Origin: Alphaproteobacteria bacterium
GTDB taxonomy: Bacteria; Pseudomonadota; Alphaproteobacteria; RF32; CAG-239
Reading direction: 5' to 3'
Length of the DNA: 64,000 nucleotides
NCBI GenBank assembly: GCA_017467515.1
Contig: JAFUSU010000030.1
Coordinates: 1-64,000, forward strand
Shown here: positions 17,558 through 26,327 of the stretch, piece by piece
Numbering within the stretch: the stretch's first letter is position 1
Layout of the letters: each line of letters begins with the position of its first letter
The notes under the pieces: generated by a model
What the model saw: only the letters and a program-made list of their open reading frames with translations
Told to the model about the DNA's origin: nothing
Database searches by the model: none
Position numbers and translations under genes: made by a program

Positions 17558-18472
17558 ATGAAAGTTGTTTTTATGGGAACGCCGGAATTTGCTCTGTCGG
17601 CATTAAAAAAAATTGCAAAAAAGCACGATGTTATTTGTGTTTACACGCGTGAACCGCAGATAGCCGGTCGAGGCAATAAACTAACAAAATCTCCCGTTCA
17701 CCAATGGTCTGAAGAAAATGGTATTTTGGTGCGTACCCCGAAAACATTGCGCTCCCCAGAAGCTCAAAAAGAGTATGCCGATCTTCGGGCCGATATTGCT
17801 GTGGTCGCGGCATACGGCTTGATTTTACCGCAGCCGATTATTGAAGCTTTCCCCAAAGGATGTATTAATATTCACGGATCTTTATTACCTCGTTGGCGAG
17901 GTGCCGCCCCAATTCAACGGGCAATCGAAGCCGGTGATGATAAAAGCGGTATTACAATTATGAATATTGTTCAAGCTCTTGATGCCGGAGATATGCTTCT
18001 GAAAGGAGAGGTTAAAATCACCAAAGAAACGACGGGTGAAATATTGCACGATCAGCTGGCCGAATTAGGTGCGGAACTGATTGTGCAAGCTTTGAATCAA
18101 ATAGATGAGTTGCAAAGTAAAGCAGAGAAGCAGAATGAATCATTAGTGACGTATGCGGCTAAAATTGATAAGAAAGAAAGTTTGATAGATTTTAATCTGT
18201 CAGCTGAAGAACTGGAGCGTAAAATCAGAGCATTTAATCCGTATCCGGCAATGTATTTTGAATATAAGGGCGAACGAATTAAGATTTTAAAAGCCGAAAT
18301 TTGTCACCAAAACGGCAAAGCAGGAATGATTTTAGAGGGAGAACAAGCTTTGATAATTGCCTGTGGTAAAGAGGCTCTGTCTGTTCAAGAATTGCAACGT
18401 GCCGGAAAGAAAAAAATGACAATTAAAGAAGTTTTGAACGGCTTCAAATTTGAAAACATTGTCTTGTCATAA
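17558..18472 (+). CDS. fmt: Methionyl-tRNA formyltransferase
   Basis: Formylates initiator Met-tRNA using 10-formyl-THF. The N-terminal formyl-transferase Rossmann domain begins KVVFMGTPEFA. The catalytic and folate signature is NIHGSLLPRWRGAAPIQ (about residues 106-122), with the conserved Asn and His, and an Asp in the following IVQALDAGDM region. The C-terminal tRNA-binding barrel follows from about residue 205. ATG at 17558 gives 304 residues. An upstream in-frame TTG at 17531 has no ribosome site, whereas AAAGGGAG precedes the ATG. The usual partner def is not adjacent. Confidence 0.93.
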   Translation: MKVVFMGTPEFALSALKKIAKKHDVICVYTREPQIAGRGNKLTKSPVHQWSEENGILVRTPKTLRSPEAQKEYADLRADIAVVAAYGLILPQPIIEAFPKGCINIHGSLLPRWRGAAPIQRAIEAGDDKSGITIMNIVQALDAGDMLLKGEVKITKETTGEILHDQLAELGAELIVQALNQIDELQSKAEKQNESLVTYAAKIDKKESLIDFNLSAEELERKIRAFNPYPAMYFEYKGERIKILKAEICHQNGKAGMILEGEQALIIACGKEALSVQELQRAGKKKMTIKEVLNGFKFENIVLS

Positions 18473-18496
18473 AAAAAAGGGAAGTAACTACTTCCC
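18471..18496 (-). terminator. Terminator of the pseudokinase operon
   Basis: On the minus strand a seven-base stem (GGGAAGT with ACTTCCC, 18479-18496) is followed by eight T. The opposite strand lacks a T-run, so fmt itself has no obvious terminator here. Confidence 0.75.
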
Positions 18497-18964
18497 TGTA
18501 ACTTCTGGTCCCCAAATTTCTTTAAGTTTTTCAACACGGGCATCAATACTGGCAATGTGTCGCTGATTCGTTGCCCGAGAAATATAGACAAACAACAAAG
18601 GTATTTCATAATACACTAACAGTCCGATTGCGGCAGAACCGAGCATTAAAATAATATTGAAAATATCACTGAAAATAAACAAGGCATTATCGACCGAATA
18701 ATTGCGCATAACATTAAAAACATAGACAAACACACCGGCTAAATTAAAACAACCCACAATAATCAGCTTGTTAATGTTTTTAGAGTCCACAATCATCAAA
18801 GTAATAGTAGGAAGTAAACCTATAAATAAGACAACGACAATCGGTAAAACACGCATTAACGCAATAACAATTAACAGCAACAATAAAAATTTTTGAGCTG
18901 CGCCCAGATGCGAAGATTTCTTTTTATTACGCGTTAACGGAGGAAGATTTCCATTATTACTCAT
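18488..18964 (-). CDS. Small polytopic membrane protein, partner of the pseudokinase
   Basis: A 158-residue protein with a short polar N-terminus, then four hydrophobic segments at about 25-43, 45-58, 66-84 and 98-120. A charged C-terminal tail (RVEKLKEIWG) follows. I do not recognise the family. Its ATG overlaps the stop of the upstream kinase-like gene (ATGA), so the two are translationally coupled and probably act together at the membrane. GGAG is positioned for the ATG at 18964; a longer frame from 19027 has no ribosome site. A terminator hairpin overlaps its stop codon. Confidence 0.7.
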   Translation of the reverse strand: MSNNGNLPPLTRNKKKSSHLGAAQKFLLLLLIVIALMRVLPIVVVLFIGLLPTITLMIVDSKNINKLIIVGCFNLAGVFVYVFNVMRNYSVDNALFIFSDIFNIILMLGSAAIGLLVYYEIPLLFVYISRATNQRHIASIDARVEKLKEIWGPEVTGK

Positions 18965-20991
18965 TTTAAAACTCCAAACAAATTGATAACGAAGGATATA
19001 ATCATAACCACAACGGAGAGTAAGCAAGCTCCTTTAATAGCCATATCTTTTGCTGCAATTTCCCACCGATTATCGTTAGCGGTTAACATCTTTTTCTCAT
19101 TTAGCAAGCGAGCGACGGTTTTGCGAGCTACATTATACTCAGAATTATCTTTCTGGCGAGCTTCTTCATTTTCCAGAAGTTCTTGCATTTCATAGAGCTT
19201 ACCCGATTTATTGACTCTCAAAATTTCTTTTTCTAAAAACTTTTGATATTTAACGTTATGGTAGCTCTTGATTAAGGGCATTGCAAATACGCTTAACCAT
19301 TGTGATAACTTTGGTAATTCCTGTGGGCCGAATTTGTTTTGCATTGTGGTGTATAAACGCAGAATGGCACTGGCTTCCAAAGCTTGAATTTTAGAATTGA
19401 GATCAATCAGGATACCATCTATTTTTTTACCTAATTTACAGCGCAAATAAGCAATCAAATGATTATCATAGGGCTTATCTTGAGAATTGTTGTAATTGTT
19501 ATTTAAGGTTCTCAAAATTCTCGTTGGTGTTGAGATATAATCATTGCTGACGAGCTTGCTGAGACAAGGAATATCCTCGTCCATTTCGTACATAACACGG
19601 TCAATTCCGTAGCCGATAGCTTGGCTTTGAACATAGTTTCTGATTTCGTTCACAAATGCAGGCGTTCTGATATCTTCTTGATTCAAGTACCACAATCTTA
19701 AAACATCGTGACTGCATAAACGAGCATAATCATTCAAATCAAGATTATTGCGATAAGCATAATAGATTGCTTTGCTTAATCCATCAGGAAAAATACAAAT
19801 TTTCCCTAATTTAAGCGGAAAATGAGGCGCTAAATAAGTGCAGATTTTAGCAATAGACAATTCGTGATTCGGAGAATTATCCACGGTTGATTTTACTGTT
19901 TTATCAATAGCCAAAGCTAATTCTTCGTTTTCGAGATTGGTTTTTATCCAATCGATTAAACGTCCGCCGTTATAAAGTTCATAAGCTTCTTTCGGAGATT
20001 GCATAATGGCATAAGCGACTTCTGTCTGGCCATAATACTTTTGATCGCGCAGAATAAAGGCTTTTTTGGTCGGTGTATTCTCTGAGGAAAAAGTAACTTT
20101 CCCCGTTTTGTTGGCTAAAGATTCCAGTGCGGAAGAAATATTCCAACGCTGAACAGGGGTATCAGTAAGCATATTTCTTAAAATGTTGCTGAAGGTTCCT
20201 GAAATTTTTGCGCCGCTGCATAATGCCGTATAGCTGTCTTTTTTGAGCTTCATATTTAAAATTTCGGGAGCGGATAATTCAAGACCTGTTTCTTTACCGA
20301 GATAAAGGAATAGTCCCATAACCCCAAGTGCATAAATATCATTTTTTTCAGATCCGTTTCCTCGTCCGGCTTTATCTGCCATCAGAGAGGATATGGTTTC
20401 ATAAACGGCAGGTTGATGAAAAGCAGGGAAAGAAGCAGCGCAATCACCCAAAACAATGTTTTTTTTTGTTTCATCCAGATAAAACAAATTACTTAAACGA
20501 ATAGAACGATGAGTGATTCCGTATGTTTTGAGTTCTTGCAGAGAATCTAAAATTTCCAAAAATAGGTTTTGTATCGCACCGGTATCATTGTGAAAAGGTA
20601 AATTCATATCATCAATAACTCGACCGCCGAGCGGGCGCGGATAAATCAAAACCATTGTGGCTTCGGCAGCTCCGGGGGCAACAATCGTTCCGTATTCTAT
20701 TAACCTTAATAAGTGAGGGGCGTTGAGTGTTTTAAGATAAGGAAGAATAGAGAGTCTCGGGGCTGTTTCACGAGAACAAACAAGAGCAAAGAGCAATTTG
20801 TCTTTGTCAACAATATCGTTGACTTTATAAGCCTTTGCACCGTTTGTATCCAAAGTTTGAATAGGTTCTGAAAAATCGATAATATATCGTTCTTTTAATT
20901 TAATTTGAGAGGCAGTTAAAATGGCATCCGCCGGAATAGAACTTCCGCCTGATGCCGAACCGTTCTCATTTGATTGCAACTCATCACTCAT
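18961..20991 (-). CDS. Membrane-anchored serine/threonine kinase-like protein, predicted pseudokinase
   Basis: A 676-residue protein with a eukaryotic-type kinase fold at about residues 35-290. The catalytic loop reads HRSIRLSN (161-168), so the HRD aspartate is serine. The DFG position is GDCAA (182-186), which keeps the metal-binding Asp but loses Phe and Gly. The helix-F aspartate is kept in NDIYALG (D218). The loss of the catalytic Asp suggests no normal phosphotransfer. A helical region of about 350 residues of unknown type follows, then one membrane segment at the C-terminus. The ATG at 20991 begins MSDELQ; a GTG at 21000 is possible. It is coupled to the four-helix membrane protein downstream. 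An atypical active kinase cannot be excluded. Confidence 0.75.
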   Translation of the reverse strand: MSDELQSNENGSASGGSSIPADAILTASQIKLKERYIIDFSEPIQTLDTNGAKAYKVNDIVDKDKLLFALVCSRETAPRLSILPYLKTLNAPHLLRLIEYGTIVAPGAAEATMVLIYPRPLGGRVIDDMNLPFHNDTGAIQNLFLEILDSLQELKTYGITHRSIRLSNLFYLDETKKNIVLGDCAASFPAFHQPAVYETISSLMADKAGRGNGSEKNDIYALGVMGLFLYLGKETGLELSAPEILNMKLKKDSYTALCSGAKISGTFSNILRNMLTDTPVQRWNISSALESLANKTGKVTFSSENTPTKKAFILRDQKYYGQTEVAYAIMQSPKEAYELYNGGRLIDWIKTNLENEELALAIDKTVKSTVDNSPNHELSIAKICTYLAPHFPLKLGKICIFPDGLSKAIYYAYRNNLDLNDYARLCSHDVLRLWYLNQEDIRTPAFVNEIRNYVQSQAIGYGIDRVMYEMDEDIPCLSKLVSNDYISTPTRILRTLNNNYNNSQDKPYDNHLIAYLRCKLGKKIDGILIDLNSKIQALEASAILRLYTTMQNKFGPQELPKLSQWLSVFAMPLIKSYHNVKYQKFLEKEILRVNKSGKLYEMQELLENEEARQKDNSEYNVARKTVARLLNEKKMLTANDNRWEIAAKDMAIKGACLLSVVVMIISFVINLFGVLK

Positions 20992-21111
20992 AAAACGCAC
21001 CCATCTAGTTTAATCTTTTCTAAAATAATATATATGATAAGAGTTAATAAATTATTGTTTTTTTGCAAAAATGGTCTAGGATGCATAAAGATTTTGGGAT
21101 TTAGGTGCTTT

Positions 21112-22107
21112 ATGAGTAAGATTGCAGAATATAAGAAAAATTTTATAGAAACGCGTGTAAGTGATGAAAAGGATTTAAACGCTGATGAACCTTTGATTTC
21201 AGAGGGAATTTCTCATATCGGAAAATACATTTCCGATATGGATATAGCTATTCCTGATGCTGTACATGGCATTTTTGATAAAATTGATCGCCCGATTCTC
21301 ATTATTTGTGATGATAATATCGAATATGCCAATAACGCTTTTCTGAAAACGTTGGGATATAACGATATACAAAAAGTTTTGCATGAGAAATTTCTTAAAT
21401 TTGTATCTCAAGATGATTGGAATTTTATTGCGGAAAATATTGGTGATATTTTAACCGGAAACGGAATGATGGAATTAAGAATGCTTAATGCCAATTATAA
21501 AGTTATTAAAATGTCATTTGATACCGTTTATCTGGAAGATACAATGCATTTTTGCTTTATTCTGATGGGACGTCCGGTTGAAGTTAAGGTTTCAGCCAAT
21601 GCAATGATGTATGATGAACAGGTCGGTTTACCGAAGTTCTATCTGTATGAATACAGTGTGCAAAGTGCAATTGATTATGAAAATCATAAAGATCCTTCTT
21701 TGAAACGCAATAAAATTGCGGTTTGTGGCATTGCTATCAAGAATTTTACAGCCCTGAAAAATGACGGACAATCTGAATTTGTAATGCAACGTATAGCCGA
21801 AAAACTCTTATTAAGTTTGAATAAACTTTATACGGTTGCCGTTGGCAGTAAATATCAGTTCTGGATTTTAATGCCGGATATGAAAAATGATGTTGAAATT
21901 ATCCAAGAAGTTGAGAAAATTCAAGCGATATTAAACCAGCCAGTTGCAAATACCTTTGCGCATTATGATGTATCTGTTGCAATCGGTGTCAGTATATATC
22001 CGGATACGGCGCAATCCGCTAAAAAATTGATTTCACAGTCAGAAATGGCCATTCGACAGGCCTTAAAAGACCAAAAGAGTAAAGTTGTTTATTTTGGAAT
22101 GATTTAA
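21112..22107 (+). CDS. PAS domain protein with degenerate GGDEF domain
   Basis: A 331-residue cytoplasmic protein. Residues about 55-155 form a PAS-like sensor domain (ILIICDDNIEYANNAFL...LGY). Residues 165-330 follow the diguanylate cyclase fold: DEQVGLPKFYLYEY replaces the usual DxLTGLPNR, and VAIGVSIYP plus SEMAIRQAL match the end of the domain. At the active-site signature the residues are SKYQF (246-250) instead of GGDEF, so the enzyme is probably inactive and may serve as a c-di-GMP/GTP sensor or a scaffold. The ATG at 21112 gives a sensible start; longer upstream frames are hydrophobic noise. It is divergent from the pseudokinase gene and its stop overlaps that of the convergent methyltransferase. 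Confidence 0.75.
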   Translation: MSKIAEYKKNFIETRVSDEKDLNADEPLISEGISHIGKYISDMDIAIPDAVHGIFDKIDRPILIICDDNIEYANNAFLKTLGYNDIQKVLHEKFLKFVSQDDWNFIAENIGDILTGNGMMELRMLNANYKVIKMSFDTVYLEDTMHFCFILMGRPVEVKVSANAMMYDEQVGLPKFYLYEYSVQSAIDYENHKDPSLKRNKIAVCGIAIKNFTALKNDGQSEFVMQRIAEKLLLSLNKLYTVAVGSKYQFWILMPDMKNDVEIIQEVEKIQAILNQPVANTFAHYDVSVAIGVSIYPDTAQSAKKLISQSEMAIRQALKDQKSKVVYFGMI

Positions 22108-22841
22108 TCAAAAAAGCTCTTACCGCTACGCAGAATATCAAAAGCTTTTGGGGTATAACCTTCATCGGAATGAACGATAAAAGCAGGCAAAATTTCAGTC
22201 GGTGCTTTTGAATCTTTTTTGGCAACAATCATAACGCGCTTAGCTTTAGATAAATCTTTGGTAAAAAGGGGAATAATTTTGATATTGCCGAGTTTTTTGT
22301 GAATGGCAAACAAGATATCGTCAACAGCTTCAGCGCGGTTAATCATATAAAACATTCCTTGGGGAGCCAACATTTTGATGCAAAATTGGATCCATTCATT
22401 CAGATTAAAATCTGTATGATTATGAGCTTGCGCTTTACTTGCGTTAGGCGAGGGCATATCGTGATCGGTATAAGGCGGATTGCTGATGACGTGTTGAAAA
22501 GAACAAGGTTTGATAAAATCAGGCTTATTTTTGATATGACACTGAAAGTAGTGCAAGATATTTTCAAAATGATTGGCTTGAGCACTCAGATTTGACAATG
22601 CGGTTAATTCAGGCTGAAGTTCCAAGCCGATAATTTGCGGATTTTGTGTCTTAAACCGCTCGGCTAAGCAAAGAGAAATCGCTCCTGTTCCGGAACCGAC
22701 ATCAAGAATTTTATCGTTTTCTTTGATTTTATGCACTAAAGATGACACCATAATCGCATCGGTTGAAGCGCGGTACCCGTTAACGGGTTGAAAAATTTTT
22801 ACCCGCTTATCCAGTAAATAATCTTGCGTATAGTTGAGCAT
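22104..22841 (-). CDS. tRNA1(Val) adenine-N6 methyltransferase-like protein
   Basis: A 245-residue Class I AdoMet methyltransferase. The cofactor motif is ILDVGSGTGAISL (about 45-57), the acidic ligand lies in IGLELQPE, and the N6-amino methyltransferase motif is NPPY (about 120-123). The N-terminal phrase FQPVNGYRASTDAIM is typical of the TrmN6/YfiC group, which methylates A37 of tRNA1Val. It could instead be another small-molecule or rRNA methyltransferase. It is transcribed alone toward the PAS gene, with stop codons overlapping by four bases. No clear Shine-Dalgarno is seen. Confidence 0.8.
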   Translation of the reverse strand: MLNYTQDYLLDKRVKIFQPVNGYRASTDAIMVSSLVHKIKENDKILDVGSGTGAISLCLAERFKTQNPQIIGLELQPELTALSNLSAQANHFENILHYFQCHIKNKPDFIKPCSFQHVISNPPYTDHDMPSPNASKAQAHNHTDFNLNEWIQFCIKMLAPQGMFYMINRAEAVDDILFAIHKKLGNIKIIPLFTKDLSKAKRVMIVAKKDSKAPTEILPAFIVHSDEGYTPKAFDILRSGKSFFD

Positions 22842-22921
22842 AACATCAAACTTTCTTATTGCGATTATTCAAACAGTGTGTATAACTTAGCGTAAGTTTT
22901 GAAGAAAGAAAAGAGAAAAAG

Positions 22922-23719
22922 ATGAAAAAATTCGGAGTTAAGCTGTGGAGCAGAGATTTTGCAAAAAATCCTGAATTTGCAAATCAAAGTGTAGCCGCAG
23001 TAAAAGAGGGATACTTTGATTATATTGAATTGTTCGTTTTACCGGATAGTTATAATGAATTTTATCAGAAAATAGCTGATGAATTTAAGGGAATAAAAGT
23101 TTTAATTCATGCACCGCACAGTGTTTTTGGTTTAGATACGGGAAATGAAGAGCGATTCGCACAAAATTGCGAGGATTTAAAAGCATCGCAACAATATGCT
23201 GATTTACTGCATTCTGAGATAATTATTTTACACCCCGGCTTTAATGCTCAAGAAAAATATTTGGCAGAAACAATACGTCAGTTTACGGCAATCAATGATA
23301 GTAGATTAACTGTTGAAAATTTGCCTTATCTATGTACGGCAACCGGAAAATATTTGCATGGAACATCGCCTCAACAAATAAAGCAAATCATGGACGAAAG
23401 CGGCTGTCGGTTTTGTTTGGATTTTTCACACGCTATTTGTGCTGCCAATTCATATAAAAGAGATAAGATAGCAGATTTAAGAGCTTATCAGGAATTAAAG
23501 CCGGTAATGTACCATTTATGCGATGGAGATTGGTCAAGTTCTCGAGATGAACACCGCCATTACGGAGAGGGAAATTATCCGCTGGCAAAGTTGCTGAATG
23601 AATATACCGATGACAATACTTACATTACAATGGAAACGGGAATGACGAAGCCGACGGTAATTCAGCCTTGGCTCGATGATATTAGATATTTGAAAAGTTT
23701 ACTTAAAAATATAATTTGA
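22922..23719 (+). CDS. Xylose isomerase-like TIM-barrel protein (AP_endonuc_2)
   Basis: A 265-residue single-domain TIM barrel of the sugar phosphate isomerase/epimerase group. Putative metal ligands appear in LIHAPHS (about 61-67), ILHPG (about 102-106), VENLP (about 126-130), DFSHA (about 161-165), YHLCDGDW and the final METG. It could isomerise or epimerise a sugar, or act as an endonuclease IV relative, but it is shorter and lacks clear endonuclease IV motifs. Substrate unknown. It has its own leader and a purine-rich ribosome site. The next gene has an independent promoter. Confidence 0.75.
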   Translation: MKKFGVKLWSRDFAKNPEFANQSVAAVKEGYFDYIELFVLPDSYNEFYQKIADEFKGIKVLIHAPHSVFGLDTGNEERFAQNCEDLKASQQYADLLHSEIIILHPGFNAQEKYLAETIRQFTAINDSRLTVENLPYLCTATGKYLHGTSPQQIKQIMDESGCRFCLDFSHAICAANSYKRDKIADLRAYQELKPVMYHLCDGDWSSSRDEHRHYGEGNYPLAKLLNEYTDDNTYITMETGMTKPTVIQPWLDDIRYLKSLLKNII

Positions 23720-23732
23720 CAAAATTTTTGTC

Positions 23733-23761
23733 TTTACAACCGTCAATAAATATGATATATT
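23733..23761 (+). promoter_or_regulatory. Promoter of the GC-rich orphan gene
   Basis: TTTACA (23733-23738) and TATATT (23756-23761) are separated by exactly 17 bases. Transcription would start near 23768, giving a short leader of about 34 bases. Confidence 0.6.
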
Positions 23762-23801
23762 TTATCTTGATAAAGTAATTATTAATTAATCATTTTAAAA
23801 T

Positions 23802-24323
23802 ATGGAAAAAAATAAAATTTTCGGGTTATTTGATTTTATGACCCGTTCAGGAAAAAGTATTTTTGTCAATGATTTCTCAGGTTGGGGAGAGGCTGCAAAG
23901 ATACCGGGATTTTCGAGTTTCGATTCTTCTGAAGGAAATGGTATCCGCTCTGAAGCAACTGGCGCCGAATTTGACCCTCAATACGAGAGTATCAGACGTG
24001 GCGACCACCTCGAGGTACAGTACCGAGACGAGGGAAAGCTCATCGATCGCATTACCCTAGGTGACCTATTTCCAAAGGGCACACCTGTGGTAATCGTAAC
24101 CGGTTCAGAGGCTCTTCGCCGCGTTTGCCCGATGTTCAAACGACGTTCCGAAATGATGGACTGGATGCATTTGGTTTGCCAGTATGTTGAGGCACGTGCC
24201 TCCAGCTCCGATCCCGTCCCATACTATTGGGAAAGCAATATGCTTGAACTGGCGCGGTATCTGTACGAGAATCAGCCAGACAAGATTACGGACCGGAGCA
24301 TTTACGACAAGTGCGTGCTCTAA
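23802..24323 (+). CDS. Orphan protein with foreign base composition
   Basis: A 173-residue soluble, acidic-mixed protein without signal peptide, membrane segment or motif that I recognise. The first 140 bases are AT-rich like the host. After about 23945 the gene becomes GC-rich: I count 34 of 60 GC in 24001-24060 and 32 of 60 in 24061-24120, against roughly one third in neighbouring genes. Codon choice also changes to CTC, GAC, ATC and CGC. There is no Shine-Dalgarno before the ATG. The gene has its own promoter and terminator. This arrangement resembles a recently acquired cassette (moron-like). Function unknown; translation is plausible but unproven. Confidence 0.7.
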   Translation: MEKNKIFGLFDFMTRSGKSIFVNDFSGWGEAAKIPGFSSFDSSEGNGIRSEATGAEFDPQYESIRRGDHLEVQYRDEGKLIDRITLGDLFPKGTPVVIVTGSEALRRVCPMFKRRSEMMDWMHLVCQYVEARASSSDPVPYYWESNMLELARYLYENQPDKITDRSIYDKCVL

Positions 24324-24330
24324 AAAATTT

Positions 24331-24367
24331 AAACGCTGATTGCTTTATGCAGTCGGCGTTTTTTTTA
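24331..24367 (+). terminator. Terminator of the orphan cassette
   Basis: AACGCTGATTGC (24332-24343) pairs with GCAGTCGGCGTT (24349-24360), including two G-U pairs, with a TTTAT loop and a run of T to 24366. Confidence 0.9.
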
Positions 24368-24396
24368 TTGCCAAAGACAAATGATGTGTTTATGAT
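24368..24396 (+). promoter_or_regulatory. Promoter of trpS-kdsB
   Basis: TTGCCA (24368-24373) and TATGAT (24391-24396) are separated by 17 bases, just after the preceding terminator and about 32 bases before the trpS start. Confidence 0.65.
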
Positions 24397-24428
24397 AATC
24401 CCCGATTGATAAGCAAAAGGAGATTAAA

Positions 24429-25481
24429 ATGGATGTTGTTCTGACCGGTGACCGCCCGACCGGAAAATTGCATATCGGGCATTATGTCGGCTCACTTCGT
24501 CGCCGTGTGGAAATGCAAAACAGCGGTAAATACAAAGATATTTATGTTTTTATGGCCGATGCTCAGGCTTTAACCGATAATGCCGATAATCCGGAAAAAG
24601 TTCGTAAAAATATTACCGAAGTTGCGCTTGATTATTTAGCGTGCGGTATTAATCCAAAAAAATCAACCATTTTTATCCAATCACAAATTCCTGAGTTGTG
24701 TGAACTGAGTTTCTATTATATGAACTTGGTTACTGTTTCTCGTTTGCAACGTAATCCGACCGTTAAATCAGAAATTCAAATGCGCGGATTTAAGAGCAGT
24801 ATTCCGGTCGGTTTCTTTACCTATCCGATTAGCCAAACGGCCGATATTACCGCATTCAAAGCAAACATTGTTCCGGTGGGGGAAGATCAATTGCCGATGC
24901 TGGAACAGGCTCGTGAAATCGTTCGCTCATTTAATCAAATTTATGCACCGGTTTTAGTTGAGCCGGAAGCTGTGTTGCCGGATAATAAACAATGTATGCG
25001 TCTCCCCGGTTTGGATGGTGCCGCCAAAATGAGTAAATCTCTCGGTAACTGCATTTATTTGGCGGACAGCTCCAATGACATTAAGAAGAAAGTTCAAAGT
25101 ATGTTTACGGATCCCTTGCATTTGCGCGTTGAAGATCCGGGGCATTTAGAAAACAATACGGTTTTCACCTATTTAGATGCTTTTTGTAAAGATGAGCATT
25201 TTGCCGCCTTTTTACCGGAATATGCCAATTTAGATGAATTAAAGGCACATTATACGCGTGGTGGTCTGGGTGACGGTAAGGTGAAAAAGTTCTTAAATGA
25301 AATTATGCAGGAAGAATTAAGACCGATTCGTGAGCGTCGTGAAGAATTAGCTAAAGATTTAAGCTATATCTACCAAATTTTACGCGAAGGAACAGAGAAG
25401 GCCGAAGCGGTTGCCGCTCAAACTTTAGATGAAGTCAAAAGTGCAATGAAAATTAATTATTTCAAAGATAATAATTTGTAG
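24429..25481 (+). CDS. trpS: Tryptophanyl-tRNA synthetase
   Basis: Class I synthetase of 350 residues that charges tRNA-Trp. The HIGH-type motif is [11 protein letters not shown] (about 11-21), preceded by DRPTG. The KMSKS motif is present as [10 protein letters not shown] (about 198-207). A tryptophan-binding region near residue 135 contains YPISQTADI. Length and domain order are normal. AAAGGAG lies upstream. It forms an operon with kdsB, nine bases downstream, expressed from a good promoter placed after the orphan cassette's terminator. Confidence 0.96.
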   Translation: MDVVLTGDRPTGKLHIGHYVGSLRRRVEMQNSGKYKDIYVFMADAQALTDNADNPEKVRKNITEVALDYLACGINPKKSTIFIQSQIPELCELSFYYMNLVTVSRLQRNPTVKSEIQMRGFKSSIPVGFFTYPISQTADITAFKANIVPVGEDQLPMLEQAREIVRSFNQIYAPVLVEPEAVLPDNKQCMRLPGLDGAAKMSKSLGNCIYLADSSNDIKKKVQSMFTDPLHLRVEDPGHLENNTVFTYLDAFCKDEHFAAFLPEYANLDELKAHYTRGGLGDGKVKKFLNEIMQEELRPIRERREELAKDLSYIYQILREGTEKAEAVAAQTLDEVKSAMKINYFKDNNL

Positions 25482-25490
25482 GAGAAAATA

Positions 25491-26264
25491 ATGTCAAAAG
25501 TTATTACAATGATTCCGGCGAGAATGGCATCTTCTCGCTTACCGAATAAACCTTTACTTGATATTAACGGCAAACCGTTAATTCAGCGTGTTTATGAAAA
25601 TGTAAAAGCCGCCATTCACGGAGATGTGGTGATTGCCGCCGGAGATAAAGAGATTGTTGAAGCTGCAGAAAAATTTGGGGCAAAAGCCATTTTGACAGAT
25701 CCGTCATTGCCTAGCGGGACAGATAGAATTGCCGTTGCCTTAAAAGAATTAGATCCGGATGGCAGTAAATATGACATTGTTGTCGATTTTCAAGGAGATG
25801 GCTTAAATGTTGATCCGAAAGTAAATCTTGATTTGATCGAGATGATCGAACGTACGGATTGCGATATTGCCACTTGTGGTATGAAGTTTAAGAATGAAGC
25901 AGACATTAATGATCCGAGTATGGTTAAAATTTGTATGGGGTTAAGAGAAGGAGAAGACGAGGGCAGATGCTTGTATTTTACACGCGCCGCCGCACCTTAT
26001 ATTCGTGATCCGCAAAAACCGGTCAACAAAGATTACTATCATCATATCGGAATTTATGTATTCAAAGCATCTTCATTGCAAAAAATCGTTTCATTGCCGG
26101 TTGGCGTTTTGGAGGCAAGAGAGTCTTTGGAACAATTACGTGCTCTTGAAAACGGTATGACTATTCGGGCTAAAGTTATTAAGAATATGAAGTTGGTTGA
26201 TAATGCACCGGCTGATATTAATACACCTGAAGAATATCAGGAAGCCCTAAAGTGGATTAAGTAA
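25491..26264 (+). CDS. kdsB: 3-deoxy-manno-octulosonate cytidylyltransferase
   Basis: Activates Kdo as CMP-Kdo for LPS inner core synthesis. The 257-residue protein starts with the nucleotidyltransferase signature MIPARMASSRLPNKPL (about 7-22). It has the LTDPSLPSGTDRIA motif (about 68-81) and DFQGDG (about 101-106), which holds the catalytic metal-binding Asp. The length is typical. Its presence indicates a Kdo-containing lipopolysaccharide. It overlaps nothing, follows trpS by nine bases with AGGAG, and is ended by a strong terminator. Confidence 0.95.
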   Translation: MSKVITMIPARMASSRLPNKPLLDINGKPLIQRVYENVKAAIHGDVVIAAGDKEIVEAAEKFGAKAILTDPSLPSGTDRIAVALKELDPDGSKYDIVVDFQGDGLNVDPKVNLDLIEMIERTDCDIATCGMKFKNEADINDPSMVKICMGLREGEDEGRCLYFTRAAAPYIRDPQKPVNKDYYHHIGIYVFKASSLQKIVSLPVGVLEARESLEQLRALENGMTIRAKVIKNMKLVDNAPADINTPEEYQEALKWIK

Positions 26265-26282
26265 CATATTGAGAAAAAACAT

Positions 26283-26322
26283 TAAGATACCTCTCCAAGA
26301 TATTAGAGAGGTATCTTTTTTG
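26283..26322 (+). terminator. Terminator of trpS-kdsB
   Basis: A perfect 12-base stem, AAGATACCTCTC (26284-26295) with GAGAGGTATCTT (26306-26317), is followed by T. It also lies directly downstream of the convergent antiporter gene. Confidence 0.92.
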
Positions 26323-26327
26323 TAGAA

